A DNA stretch of 64,000 nucleotides from Acestrorhynchus altus (GCA_034509495.1 CM067507.1:18440102-18504101), one strand, 5' to 3'. Shown: positions 33,246-45,626, counted from the stretch's first letter. Program-made: numbers and translations. Notes: a model not told the origin generated them from the letters alone.

Positions 33246-33552
33246 TGGCTGGTGACATGTGCTTTGTTTACCAGTAGGATGCACTGTCCTATCCAATCCA
33301 ATCCACAATGGCTTAACCTCACTACGTACAGAGCTTGTAGAGTAAGCTGTTTTGGTGCAATGCAGAGGACCAACAGCATATTAGCATATTTCCCTTTTAT
33401 CAATAACATAACCATTATCCTCATTATATAACCATTTTTCAATAATATAACTGCTGAATATACAAAGGCCTGTTTAAATCATAGATATTAGAAGGAAATG
33501 TGTATTTTTTAGATCCTGCATATCCCCATTAAGTACTGTAGTATACTTAATC
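33246..33552. other. No feature recognised, AT-rich
   Basis: Several ATAACATAACC-like words. No coding signal. Confidence 0.5.
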
Positions 33553-33925
33553 ATTCAAATATTATTTATATGACGCTCTTTACAATGAAGGCGTTGACAC
33601 AAACCACCTTTTCAGAAATCCGGGTCCAGGACAGTGGGTGACAGTGGCAAGGACAACTACCTATGAGAAAGAAACTTTGGGACAAACCAAGGCTCAAAAG
33701 GGGAACCCATCCTCCTCTGCCTGACACTGGACAGCACAGACATAAAGCAGGAAAAGAACAGAAAATGACAAAAGTGATAAAAACAAAATATAGAACTATA
33801 GCTAAAGTGTGAGCAGGCCATGTTTGGTGTGAGTTATGAGTGTCAGATACAATCTAGGATACAGGTAACACACAGGCTAAGCATTAATATGCAAGTCCAT
33901 GCAGGTTAAACAATCAGAAGCTGTA
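33553..33925 (+). mobile_element. Interspersed repeat S3, copy 2
   Basis: ATTATTTATATGACGCTCTT, GTGACAGTGGCAAGGACAAC, GGGGAACCCATCCTCCTCTG and a distal AAGTCCATGCAGGT block are in the same order as at 54327-54722. The copy is more diverged than the others. Confidence 0.82.
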
Positions 33926-34582
33926 ATGCTGGAATATTATAATACAATTTCTAATATCGTACTCAAGCTTTCTTCACCTATCCAAACACATGTCTTCCTC
34001 TCGTTTGAAGACCAGCTGTCCAGCGATTGCTATGCTAAGTCCATATTGACGTGATGTCTGGGCAAGGAACTGCTGGGTTTTTGGCACGTACAGCATGGGA
34101 TCTGTCGTGGCTGTCCATACCGCACCCTAATGTATCGTAGCACAGGCCGGCCAGTAGTGCTCTGACCTGCCCAGGGTGGGTTTGGAGTGATTTCCTGTCC
34201 ACTTCCCCAGTCAAAACCCCATCCATCAGCCTGTCCATCAGTGGCGGCCTCGTATCAGCGGCATCAGTAAGCTCACTGTTTTTAGATCAAATGAAAAGAC
34301 GCCCTCCTGTTGTTTCTGCGCATGTGGAGGAGGCCGGAGCCAGAAGATCAAGCGGTGGCGAGGCATTAATCACCTGCTGCCAGCTTTCCTGCTGCTGACT
34401 TCCCGATCTTCTGGGAAACACCCCTTTCTGAATTATATAACAACTGATTTATGGCTGGTGTGAAATCAGATTGAATACTTTGTCTCCTTTGTCTCTTTCT
34501 TCTTGAGTTTGACTTGTGTTAAGGATGACGTTTGCAGTACACCTTGAAGGTGTTTGAAGGACAGCTTTTTTGGGTGCAAACA
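33926..34582. other. No gene recognised
   Basis: Unique-looking. 34290-34430 is GC-richer and includes GCATTAATCACCTGCTG, but nothing identifies it as coding. Confidence 0.45.
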
Positions 34583-35029
34583 TTACCTTCAAATGTTTGT
34601 GGACCCCCCTTCTGATCAATGCATTCAGCTACTTTAAGTTGCACCAGTTGCTGACACAGATGCACAACTGCACACACACAGGTTATCTAGTCCCTGCTGT
34701 GAAGTACTGCGATTAGAATAGGACACGAACAGATAGGCCGATAAACGTGAACTTATCAGCCTCATGCCTAATTCCAGGCATAGGCTAGAGGTGGAAAAAG
34801 CCTGCAGCATTGAGCTGTGTGCTCTTTGGAATGATGGAATTCCATCCAGTACTTCTGGGATGAGTGTTGGGGATGAGGTAGGGTGGTGATTATCCAACAT
34901 CCTGACCTTAGTAATAGTCTTCAAAGCAATTACTCCAAGAAACGCAGGACAAACTCTCCTTTAATACCCTTGATTTTGGAAGAAGCAATGAATGAGCAGG
35001 TGTCCCAGTACTTTTGTCCATATAGTTTA
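34583..35029 (+). mobile_element. Tc1-D deletion derivative, copy 4 (most complete ends)
   Basis: The 5' end has CAAATGTTTGTGGACCC. The body has ATGCATTCAGCTACTTTAAG, GACACAGATGCACAACTGCA, TTCCAGGCATAGGCTAGAGG and GTGCTCTTTGGAATGATGG. The junction is CCAGTACTTCTGGGATGAG, followed by ATTATCCAACATCCTGACC. The 3' end is CCCAGTACTTTTGTCCATAT, the inverted partner of the 5' end. The element is about 447 bp with no catalytic region. Confidence 0.86.
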
Positions 35030-35200
35030 TGTATGCATGTGTTTGCAAGAGAACAAGAAAGCAAGGGAGGGAGAAAGATAGAGAGAAAGCTAAAATCCTT
35101 CATTTGTCTTTGTTTAGTGCCAGATGCTCTTTGGAGCCAATCGATGGGCCTCTTACCCAAGAATCAGTTCTAGGGCTGGAAAAGACTGAAAAGCAAAGAG

Positions 35201-35201
<1 letters not shown>
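35030..35201. other. No feature recognised, purine-rich start
   Basis: GA-rich at 35050-35090. Confidence 0.5.

Positions 35202-35248
<47 letters not shown>
35202..35248 (+). repeat. (GT)n microsatellite
   Basis: About 23 pure GT units. Confidence 0.97.
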
Positions 35249-35557
35249 TAGCTTATGAACACACACATACACCCTTATGTCCCAGAGTTAGCTCATCAAA
35301 GCTGCCCTTTGCAGCAGCCGTGCTGTCCTCTCAGCAGCCTGACCCGAGCCTCATTCAGCGAAGGAGACAGGAAGTGGGGTGAGTCTGGCTGTGCCACAGA
35401 CTGGACTCTTCCAGACTGTTCCGTAACTCTCCTCCACCCTCCCCCTTTCTTTCTCTCCCTCTCTCTGTCTGTCTCTCTTTCAGCCTGAAAGAACATGCTG
35501 TTCCGCCAGCAGCAGCTGTTTCCACAATGCAATCCCATACGGAGTGATAACCACTCA

Positions 35558-35560
<3 letters not shown>
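35249..35560. other. No gene recognised; CT-rich patch
   Basis: 35430-35480 is pyrimidine-rich. Overlapping frames on both strands have no motifs. Confidence 0.5.

Positions 35561-35608
<48 letters not shown>
35561..35608 (+). repeat. (CT)n microsatellite
   Basis: About 24 pure TC units. Confidence 0.97.
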
Positions 35609-35612
<4 letters not shown>

Positions 35613-36224
35613 CCTCTCATGTGCTCACAATTATTCTTTATCCCTCCATCATTCTCCAGTCACTTCAAACAAACTCAGACTCAAAGGGATACGAAATGCT
35701 TTGCAAAACAAACCTGGCACTTCACGCTCAAACAACGGCTTCTTAAGGAGTGCTCATCTGATGATCTCAAAGTTAGTGACAAATGAAGTACACTGGGCTC
35801 GCTTTGTGTTCAGACACACATTTAAAACACACAGCATGACCTCAAAAAGCCAGGATATTTCAAGAAACAATGTTTAAAAGGCTTCATAGCTCAGGAATTG
35901 AGTCAAAAGAGCACAGATATTGTTATCATTCTTAAGGCACAGGTTCAGAGACTCCACGGCCTCCTTGGAGAGCAGGCTTCATCAGGTACACTGAAGCTCC
36001 AAGAGTGTACCAAGGGATACATACAACCTGATTCCAAGATTCCAAAGAGAAAACGCAAAACTGCAAAAAAGCAGGACCCGGGGACCAAAACACCCTGACT
36101 TGACGTCTTTGCCGGATGTCTTACGTCCTTATGATGATACGACGTAATCGAGGACAGGCCTTACCCTGGTCCCTCACTAACTATATAAGGTTGTCCAGTT
36201 GTACATGCTCTCCTTTACCCATGC
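35609..36224. other. No gene recognised
   Basis: A 66-codon plus frame at 35898-36098 (Lys-rich end) has no recognised motif. It lies just upstream of a Tc1-B relic. Confidence 0.45.
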
Positions 36225-36930
36225 TGTTGTGTTGGTAGCATCCTTTGCAAGCAAAGTTTGCCTGAGAAAAGAGTTCAAAAGCAATTTGAGATGTTAGAAG
36301 ACTCTGAGAGGGGCTGTGGGACGTGGGATGGTCTTATCAACGTACTATACGCCACACATAGTGGCGGCGTGCATCTGCATGCATCAGTGAAATGAAGGAA
36401 CCACTGAGAAGGGGAACTGATGGACTGTCCAACATGCAACGGCGTGACAAACAGCCACTACTGTAAACATTCAACGAGCAACGATGCCCTGTGCGAGTCA
36501 TCCTGTTAGTGCCAGCACTGTTGTCAGACAGCTGCATGATGCAGGACTGTATGCACGCAAACCATTACGACGACAGCACTTAATACCCCATAAAAGTCAC
36601 CAAAACTGTAGTGGTGTCATGCCAGAACGTCATGGACTTACCCGATTTGGCTGCAGGTCATCTTCAGTGATGAGTCCTACTTTAGTCCTGGTGGACAAGA
36701 TAATGAACTGTCTCTGCATCGTCAGGTCTATCCGTGACTGAAAATGGGTGTGCTATCAAGGCTCCACCCAACCACACAAACTGCAAGAACTGCACTGATT
36801 ATCAAAGGACACCATTAGGAACCTCTACAACTCCATGCAAAGACTTCTGACACACTTACACCCAATGCCATATTGAGAAACTACTTCTGTAGGTGTGGCT
36901 GCAGAAATATTGCCCATATCATTCTAAATT
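36225..36930 (+). mobile_element. Tc1-B relic, copy 2
   Basis: The left part (36240-36340) reads in a broken frame as the transposase N-terminus (KQFEMLEDSERGCG). 36484-36600 reads as the second DNA-binding segment (SASTVVRQLHDAGLYARKPL). LQVIFSDESY holds the first catalytic Asp (36669-36671). A deletion then leads almost directly to the Glu motif, read here as LTENGC- or VTENGC-type with GAA at 36740-36742. C-terminal tail words (AACCTCTACAACTCCATGCA, AATATTGCCCATATC) match the copy at 20446. The second Asp block is missing. Confidence 0.86.
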
Positions 36931-37502
36931 TGTTTATCATTTATTGGGCCTGAAAAACTCTGTCTTCCTTCCGAACAGCACTGTAATCCCACACTTCCTT
37001 CTGGGTGCCACAGGTTTTTGATGATGAGTACAATTCTACACCCCTGATCCATGGGGTATCACATATATGTTCATTTTGTAATATTTACTTAATTTTGTAA
37101 TGATGTTATAGTTATATAATAAATCATTTAAACCATACACAGCCATGAACAAGTGAACAACTGAAACTTTGAAGTCTTTCTCTGATTAAACTAAACCAGT
37201 AAGAACAGCTTACTGATCCAAAAGACACATTTAATCCTAGAATAAACGGAACCTTATGCATCTTCTGTGCTGTGACAAAGCATACATGAGGCTACATTCA
37301 TAGTTCGAGATAGCCAGGAAGCTTGTAGCCTGTTTGTAGCAGTAGTGTGTCTGTAGTTTCAGTTACTTTCAAAGGGCACATTGTAAGTTAAGATGAACAA
37401 ACAATTTTAACAAGACAGTCTGTCAGCTTGGGTGCTGCTATACAGTCCACATCGACAACAGTGAGGAGAGCATTTATCACTGCTGAAAGTTACTAATAAT
37501 GT
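36931..37502. other. No feature recognised, AT-rich
   Basis: No coding or repeat signal. Confidence 0.5.
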
Positions 37503-37809
37503 CAGTCAGTGAGTCACTATCTTATCCACCGTGGCCCTGACGAGCCTACCTGGAATCATCGGGCACAAGGCAGGACAGGGCGCCAGTCCATCAAAGTGTA
37601 CCACACACTCTCACACACCTAGGGGCAATTTAGCATGGCCAATTCTCCTACCGTGTGCATTTTGTGTGGCAGGAGGAAACTGGAGTAGCCAGAGGAAACC
37701 CAGGCAGACATGGGAAGAACACACTCGTCAGTGACCCTCACCGGCATTAAAACCACAACTCCACGCCCTTGGAACTATGAAACACACAGTCACAGCCACT
37801 GTGTCGCCC
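37503..37809 (-). mobile_element. tRNA-derived SINE S2, copy 2
   Basis: It shares GACAGGGCGCCAGTCCATC, CCACACACTCTCACACACCT and GGAGGAAACTGGAGTAGCC with copy 1. It ends at the head-side word GCCACTGTGTCGCCCA (37794-37809), the reverse complement of a GGGCGACACAGTGGC-type A-box region. The B box is eroded. Confidence 0.82.
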
Positions 37810-38407
37810 ACTAATAATGCTGTAGAGCCCTGTTAGTAATAATCCTCTTATTACATAAAGTTTTACAATATTCAAATATTGTTCATTTTGTTGTATCCTC
37901 ATCTTGTTTACTGTTACCACCCAAGACTGCCAGTGCATTTTAGTTTACCCGATGTTAACATGCATGCTCTTTAGCTGCTCTGCCCGCAGATTTAAACTGA
38001 CGATAACACTAGAGTCTGGGACAGGGTTGGTAGGAAGACACTCCGTTTGACAGGGCTAACTGATGAGTCCTTGAGCAGTAAAACTGCCAAACAGTGCAAG
38101 AGTCCGGCCCTCCAGGACCAAATTTCCCCTCCTGTGGCTTAGGCTCTGCAGATTAGCCAACCATACGTTGTGCACCATTAGCAAATGATGTATTGTGCAA
38201 CCCTAGGGTACAGTGCCGTGCAGTCAATGTAGCAGGGTCTCACTCATGGGCGCTCAGAGAAGGTGTGGGAGAATCTTCGGCTGGTGTAGACACCCTGATG
38301 TGTCTGAGCTATGGGAGACATCACACATGACAAGAGCAGCTATGAGCCGAGACTAACAGATGAGACAGGACAGTTCGGCAGCGTGAAGACGGCTTGATGA
38401 GTCAGAG

Positions 38408-38410
<3 letters not shown>
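37810..38410. other. No gene recognised
   Basis: GTATTGTGCAACCCTAGG (38190-38207) resembles one end of a hAT-like MITE, but no partner end was found. Confidence 0.45.

Positions 38411-38460
<50 letters not shown>
38411..38460 (+). repeat. (CT)n microsatellite
   Basis: 25 pure CT units, then CACACACACTCTCTC. Confidence 0.97.
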
Positions 38461-38468
<8 letters not shown>

Positions 38469-38652
38469 CTCTCTCATATTTAAACTCATTTTGTGAGATT
38501 GGATTCTCGTACTAACACCTGGATGGAGATGTATAGCCGGCTGCTCAGCAGGGCGGTAGAGCCTGCTAGCCTTGATTGCGTTCTGGGAAAGGCCCAGATG
38601 ATGAGTCCCACACCTTTTCCTCTATGTCCTGTTCTGTCAGTATAGCCTATCA

Positions 38653-38669
38653 CCCCCCCCCCCCCCCTA

Positions 38670-38731
<62 letters not shown>

Positions 38732-38744
38732 CGCACGCACGCAC
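38653..38744 (+). repeat. C15 tract followed by (CA)n
   Basis: Fifteen C (38653-38667), then TAAAA, then about 35 CA units with AA and GCACG interruptions. Confidence 0.96.
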
Positions 38745-39264
38745 ACTCAGGTCTTAGGCACCCCTTCCACTTCCTGAGTGCATCCACTAAAAGCCCTTCC
38801 TTCCTCACACAGCTGCTAATGCACAGCTAATGAGATTGCTGAGAGGCTGATGGAGGCTCAGAGATACTCTCATTCAGACTACATCACCCATAATTCAATT
38901 GGCTTTCTTCCTATTGTTGGTGAAACCAGAGTTTTAAGGGCATACTGCTTCAACATGCAAAAGCCATCTTCACACACAGTCCTCAAAATACATTTCATTT
39001 TGCACTGGAGAGTGCGGCTTTGACCTAAAACACTTCAAAAGGAGAGAAGCCACAGAAGAATCACCAGATTGTGAAGTCAGTATGAGTATGAAAGCCATTC
39101 AATTTGTTAAGAAACACAACATTATGTGAAGGTTCTTCAGACCTTGAAAAGTTTCTTCTCAGCAACATTGTTTTTAAACAACATTATGTAATCAAATATC
39201 GATCTTCTGTGGCTTCACTCAAAGAACCATATGAAGAACGTTCATTGGTTCATCATTAATAACA
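38745..39264. other. No feature recognised
   Basis: Unique-looking; no coding signal. Confidence 0.5.
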
Positions 39265-39940
39265 GATCTGGGCCTTCAAGGTCTGGACTGTGCTGTGTTA
39301 TCTGGCACCAAGACATTACAGTTGTAGTGGTACAAACTGGAAGCAATGAATTCAGGTTCTCGGCTTGGTTGGGTTCAGGTATGGGGGGGGCTTTGTGTTG
39401 GGCCTTGGTCTGAAGCGACAAACTGCCCCCAAAAGCTGGTGTGATGATCTGGGGAGCCTCCGAATACAACACTCACCCCTAGTAGTGACATGAGGGACAC
39501 TGACATCTAAGGGACATGTTCTGCACATCCTGCAGGCATGTGTGTTGCCTCTCATGGCAGGATTTACAAGTGGCAGAAAGGTCTCACAGATTGCAAAACT
39601 TCCTTGGATTCTTCCCCAATCTGGGAGCAGCTGGGACACCAGCTTCAGCACTCTAGAGTGCAGGATCTAAAGTCCTAGCAGCAATGTCTGCAGGTTTCAT
39701 TAGATTAGATGCAGGTCTGATTCTAAGTGAGTTTTTCTCAACGAGTGTAACCTGACTTGTGAAATTGGCTCAGAATCTTGCTCATTTTTCCTGCTTTTAA
39801 CACATTACTGTCAAGAGCTGACCGTTCACTTGCTGCCTAATATATCTACCCCTTGACAGATGCCACTGTGGATGAAGAAAATCAATGCTTTGCACTTCAC
39901 CTGTCAGTGATTAATGTGAGGACCAACTGATGCATATCAG
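39265..39940 (-). mobile_element. Tc1-A relic, copy 4, apparently split by a Tc1-B fragment
   Basis: The left piece (39275-39325) carries GCTGTGTTATCTGGCACCAA. The right piece (39755-39940) carries TTTTCCTGCTTTTAACACAT, GTTCACTTGCTGCCTAATAT and TTGCACTTCACCTGTCAGTG, the known distal part of Tc1-A. Between them lies a Tc1-B piece (39360-39680) in the opposite orientation. The outer right end is degenerate. Confidence 0.65.
39360..39680 (+). mobile_element. Tc1-B relic, copy 3, nested
   Basis: AGCTGGTGTGATGATCTGGG reads AGVMIWGA, the block between the first and second Asp. CACATCCTGCAGGCATGTGT, CCTCTCATGGCAGGA and a VSQ then KLPW reading follow. SSPIWEQLGHQLQ corresponds to the Glu-containing motif with the catalytic Glu and its neighbour lost by a small deletion (39616-39654). 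No ends are visible. Confidence 0.72.
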
Positions 39941-40633
39941 TACCTCAATACTAGCAGCCAGAAATCGACTATTAAGTAACAAAGTTCATCCTGTTCTCCA
40001 TTTGGGAACCTTGCAGTTCATCTGTCTTCCTGGAGATGTTAACCAAGCTTCCTTAACATGATCAACCCATCAATCTACCTGAAGTGTTATGTTTAACATC
40101 CAGGGATGATAGATGTGAAATAGCCACATCTCGCTGCATCAGTTTATCAGCCCATAGCAATGTGCCAAAGTGAGCAACACATAAAACCTCAGCTCCGCTG
40201 AAGACAAAGCACTGCAAGGTTCTCCAACAAAACAGCAGTAAACAGCTGAAGATCTGAATGACAAAACCACTGAGATGACAATAGGTTTGTGGGGATTCAT
40301 TTCAAGTTGGACCCTGCCGTGGCGCAATTGGGGTTTCGCTATGGCGTCCTGGACCAAAGAAGCCACATTATATTATACAAACCATCAGAGAGCAAACGGG
40401 AGAGAGGGGGCCACCATTTTGCACAACCGGAATGTGCCTGGCGCTTATTGCTTCCCGGACTCATTTCATTGTGTCGCAATAGATCTCCTTTATGTTTTCC
40501 TTGTCCTGATTTCTGTTTTCTCCATTACTTCTCCCGGCTAGACAACTACAAAAGACAAGGCATCTGTTTTCAATCACAGAGAGCCCCCACCAAACCAAAA
40601 GGCAACAACACGTGTGTGTGTGTTCGCACGCAC

Positions 40634-40636
<3 letters not shown>
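39941..40636. other. No gene recognised
   Basis: Unique-looking. Two overlapping plus frames at 40275-40768 run into the CA array and lack motifs. Confidence 0.45.

Positions 40637-40697
<61 letters not shown>
40637..40697 (+). repeat. (CA)n microsatellite
   Basis: About 30 pure AC units, preceded by ACGTGTGTGTGTGTTCGC. Confidence 0.97.
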
Positions 40698-40700
<3 letters not shown>

Positions 40701-42060
40701 CAATCCCAGGAAAGGAGGAAATACACTTCACTGGATATTTAGGGAATGGGAATTTGATGTCAGCGTAGGGAGAGGAAGGGTAATCACATTTTTCCTTTTG
40801 TTCTCTTTCGCTCCCTCCCTCTTTCCGGCCTCTTCGTGGGAAGAATAATTTAGCCGCAGCGGTGCTTGGATTTCAAAACACTGCGCGGTTTTGGATTACA
40901 TTGGTCTGCAGCTATCACACATGAAGCACAGCCACTTTGGGGAAACACACTAGTTTCCTGGCTCATGTAAATTTAACATGGCTTGATGAGCGGTAATGAG
41001 AGCTGTCGTGGCTCCTGCGTAAGAGGGTCCTGCGCTGGTACAGTGTTTAACGTTACGCTCTGTTAGCTAAAGAACAGGGGTAATTCTTATTCCAATAAGC
41101 CGTACAATGATGCTGTTTGTCTTTAGCTGACTGTGCCATGGCCTCAGGCGCTCTCTGAGATAGAAAATAAGCCTGCTGTCCCAAATGCGCTGAGAGCCTC
41201 TGAGTGAGAGTGCCGACCTTGGCTTAGCTCCTTCCTGTCCACATTAAAGGGTCTAGCAATTAACAGGAATCGAGACTGATTCATTCCTTTCAGTGCTACG
41301 TCAGTTGCATCACAATCCAGCTTTTTTACTCCAAAGCGGAGCTCCTCAAAACAGCACATAATGTCAAAACTGCTACGCGACTGCTATGAGCAAACTCATC
41401 TGTTCCTGCTGAAGGTACTATAAACTTTAGCCTTCAGAAGTCAAGCGTGATTACTTTCATTTGGTTCCAATGTAATTATGTAGTTACACACTGGCTTATG
41501 TAATGAATTGCATTTCTGTTCAACTTCCATTTGTACTGACAGCTTTAACTCTCTGTAACTCGGCACTTTGTGGGCAGTTACATGCCGTCTTCAAAACGAA
41601 GGATCAGAGCAAACTTCAGACCTGATACACATATGACAAACAACAAGACGTACCCTATCAAACCCCACGACTTGTCAGTAATTGATCATGTGATGAACTA
41701 TCAGTGAGATAATTAAATGAATTAAAATCCCAGTTTAAATGCCGAATGTGTTTCCAGTGCATGTATGCTGCTCGGTCCACATGTACATGCTCAACCTGCA
41801 TGCAGACTCTGACTGATCAGCAAGAGGGGGTGGGGCCGATGTCATCACTGATCCGGAAACTGGGATAAAGACGAAAATGAGACGCGACAGGATGATCGCC
41901 CTCTTTCTTTGCTCACAAAGTGTCCAAATTTCAGAATAAAAGTCTTGAGAAGGGATATTACTGATATATACATAAATACATCCTGTGGTATATGGTGTAC
42001 ACTAGGTCCTTTACGTCCTAATTGCAACAATGTGCCTTAGTTACCCTTGAAGACACTATT
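40698..42060. other. No gene recognised
   Basis: Unique-looking sequence of mixed composition. No coding or repeat signal. Confidence 0.5.
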
Positions 42061-42190
42061 GTCCTTTTTTGGACCACTTTTGACCACCAACATCCCATAA
42101 GAAATGCTCTAACCTTTCACAAAAGGACTGTCCACTTGCTGCCCATTATATATCACTCTTTGTACGCTTCCACTGTAGATGATGACAATA
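42061..42190 (-). mobile_element. Tc1-A relic, copy 5 (fragment)
   Basis: TTTTGGACCACTTTTGACCA, CATCCCATAAGAAATGCTCT and GTCCACTTGCTGCCCATTAT match the distal half of Tc1-A (compare 855-1020). The copy is compressed by internal deletion and has no outer end. Confidence 0.6.
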
Positions 42191-44609
42191 AAAACACTAC
42201 AGGTGCACTTAATTACAGTTATACAACTGATATGAACGCTGTCACAACATGCTTTAATTCAGTATTTTAGGTTGTTCTCTGATGTATAAATAGTAAACGT
42301 TGCTATGGTAAACAAAAGTCATAGTTCGGTTCACACAAAGGTTTGCAGCAGTTCCCTACAGCTGGAGTTTGAGGACAAGAAAATTTTACTTATTTCTCCA
42401 GGGTCAGAGTTAGCTTTTAGCTTTAGCACAGATTCCTGCAATAGCCTTTCTTCAAGTGGTGCGTTCCCTGGTCAGTTAGGGTTAGATTAGCCTGAAATGG
42501 TCACTGCAGTTTACCATGACACACCTTTAAACAGGTCGCAAAGGGCTTTGTGGAGTGAGATGGGTGTATGCACATTTTGAGGGAGTAAATATGATGATTG
42601 CATGTATAAACAAACAGAAAAGAATCAAATATCTCTCCTAGGCTTTTGTTTTATATCTGTGGCATTGACTTCACACAAAGCAACCTCGGAATTCTCTCAT
42701 GAAGCTATAAACCGTTATTGACCAATCAATGTCTGGAGTCTAAGAGACAGTCGTTCAGTCTTCTCAACATTGAGCTCTCACTTTTCCTGTGTCTTTACTT
42801 TACAGACAGAATTTTCACGACATTTCAAAGTCAAATATCATGCTTTTTACTGCACTGCATTATGCAAAATCTTACAAGAGTTCCCCGTCCAATCTAAAGA
42901 AAACATCACAGTCATTTCTACACAAAATGCTTGCTCACAAAAGTTATTTCATAGCCACATTGTGGCCACTTTGCCTTCAGTGTTGTGTGCTTATAACAGA
43001 CGTGTGTCCGACTAATTAATGACATTCTATTAAAAGACCAAGAGTGACCTTAAAAGAGCTGATTAAGCAAAAGACTTGCTACGAAATCAATAACAGGACA
43101 TTAGACCCATAATAAATGATGGCATTTTTAATTTTGATACTGTAGTACATTTGAAGGTAAATACGTTGGTGCTCAAGTGGAGATCTAATGGGAGAACGTC
43201 CACTTCTTTCATGTAGTTGAGTTAAAGTACAGATACCAAAGGGAAAAAGTTACTTACCTTCGGTATCAGTGCTTTAGCTCACGTACATGGTTTGTACTTC
43301 ATCTATCTGTGTTGTGAAGACAAATATGTATTTGATAGAAATGTATTTCAGAGAGCTGTAAATGAGAAAAAAAAAACCATCAAAGCGAGCATCTCAATGG
43401 TAATATATTCAGACATTACTGTTGCTGCCATCGGTTCTGCCGGTTTGTGGACTCTAAAATGGATTAGCTTGTGAAACTGGAGCTTTCTGTGTGCTGCTTT
43501 GTTTCTGTCATTATACAAAAGAAACACTGCCCTTATTGTTGGATACATTGTGATACTTGTAACACAAGCACATTCTGAATAAAATCATACTCACTCATTA
43601 AAATAACCTGATTATTCTCACAGGAATAGCTAGTTTCTGACAAATGCTGGTCTCTTGAGAGTAGATTAAGTGGACAAACACCTGTCACCCTCACTAACTG
43701 CACTTTTGGGTTAACAAATCTCCATCCTTTAAGGTTCTATCTAAACTTTAAGGCTCAAAATCTCAGAAAGCAGACAGACCCTTGAAATGTATCGGGGACA
43801 AAATCACAGAGGTCCTAAAGCCGGAGACACAGGTACAACCATCGGGTGTGCTGAGAAACACACAATGGACTAATAACAGTAGATTGCGATTAATAAGAGC
43901 TGACAACTGTGCAGCTTACAAGTCTAATACACTCAAAGCACCACGGAAGCGCTGATCTAGCCCGTGTTTTCAGAAGGGAGCTCATGCTAATTACTGCTAA
44001 TTAACTGCAGAAGCAAGCCTACATGGTGAACTCTCATAAGTCGAGGTTTTACGGTGTACTGCGTGATGCTGCAGTAATCAAACCGCCGCAATTACTAATC
44101 AATACCACAGGCACCATAAACCAGCTAAATGTTCCGTAACCAGACGGACTAAAGAATCACAAATCCGTTGCGAAAGCCGTCTAGTGCAAAATGACCCAGT
44201 GTAATTTGGAACAGTTATGTGATTATAAGCCATACGTGCAATAAGTGACTTGATGAAAATGGAGCTCTGTAAATCAACTGATTTCCCCAGTGAGTGCACT
44301 GTACTCCGGAAATATTATGCCTCAGATATGCACCCAGATATGTATTCTTCTGTGCAGTGTGAGTGTGTGTGCTTAATATACTGCTCCTTATTTGAGTCTC
44401 TGGTGTGCGAGAATGTTTTCCTATATTTTTTTTTTTTTTGGGAATAAATGTCCGGAATTTATACGTGAGCGGAATCTACAATATTATGCACACCAGAATG
44501 GTCCCGACTTTGTAATGTGCTTTTGTTGAAAGCTTTCTGAAACTCAAAGAGCAAAACACTTTGCTTGTACTGAGGTGAAGGTAATAGTTACGTTCACCAT
44601 GATATCTTA
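42191..44609. other. No gene recognised; longest plain stretch
   Basis: AT-rich, unique-looking. Two TAATTA cores lie at 43988-43993 and 43998-44003, with further ATTA words nearby. An A-run lies at 43369-43377. No open frame shows a family motif. Confidence 0.45.
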
Positions 44610-44730
44610 GGCTACAATCACAGCAGGAACAGGGTCTCAACTCTGATTTTCTCACCAGATCCAATCTTTTTCAGGCTGTTCACACCACTTCTTAAACGTG
44701 ACCTATATTACACATTCATCTGAACAGTTC
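44610..44730. repeat. Repeat G, putative copy 3a
   Basis: CTCACCAGATCCAATCTTTT with CAGGCTGTTCACACCACTTC resembles the ends of repeat G. It may pair with 44970-45125 as one interrupted copy. Confidence 0.3.
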
Positions 44731-44969
44731 ATGCCCTGAAACTGACACACGTGTATAAGGTCTGCTTCTGGGAGTCTATTTTCATTTCACGGAGCTGCGG
44801 TGACTGACAGCTGGGATTATCACTGAGGAAAAGAACAGAATATTCACCCACTTCTTTGGGCTGCGTTCTTGGATTGAAACACGGAGGGGGTCATATTATG
44901 TCTTTGTTTGGACAGAGACATCTCCCCAAATATTTATGAAAAACCTCCTCCCTGTTATTGTCCATCCAG

Positions 44970-45125
44970 ACGAGGAATGCCAATTCAGACTGACGCGTGA
45001 AGTCGCACGAATTCCGATCTTGCCGCTAATCCGATACGTATTGGATTTCAACACCACATACGGAAGTGGCCGAAAAATATTACGACAAATGTCAGATCTT
45101 CAACTGATCAGATCTATAAGTATAA
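44970..45125. repeat. Repeat G, putative copy 3b
   Basis: The core AATCCGATACGTATTGGATT (45029-45048) is followed by ACACCACATACGGAAGTGGC and GATCAGATC. This is the best-preserved core of the group. Confidence 0.45.
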
Positions 45126-45577
45126 GAAAATAAACGAGTACAAATACAAATATTTTTGACTTTATTCCAAATCAATTCCAAAAATTCAGCATGAATTCCA
45201 TGACACAAACGTGTCATAAATGGACCAAATATCAACCATGATGGCACACTGTCCATGTTCACCCAATCTGAAATCGTTCCTAAAACAGCTGTGATTTGTG
45301 AAAGCTGACTGAGCTGCTCAGAGGTGCAGTTTAGTAAAGGTAAGATAACTGAAGGTACGTCTGTAGGCAGACGTAAGCTAGTGTTGCAGTTCTAACACTG
45401 TTAAAGCGATTGTATAAGCGTATGGGATATCTGTAAGACCCCGTATCCTGACATTGTATGAAAACAAGTGTGGATGTGTGTTTAGCAGGCCTGTCAATCA
45501 CCCAGCGGTAGTAGTCTCAGCGACAGGTGCAGCGCCGACTCCCACAGCGTTCACTTCTGCCCTCATGATTTTGGACG

Positions 45578-45580
<3 letters not shown>
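45126..45580. other. No feature recognised
   Basis: Nothing supportable. Confidence 0.5.

Positions 45581-45626
<46 letters not shown>
45581..45626 (+). repeat. (CT)n microsatellite
   Basis: 23 pure CT units. Confidence 0.97.

Noticed and set aside
38190..38207. Possible hAT-like MITE end
   Set aside because: No inverted partner or flanking duplication was found within several hundred bases.
40289..40768. 159-codon plus-strand frame
   Set aside because: The last third is a (CA)n-encoded Thr-His run. The start has no recognisable homology.
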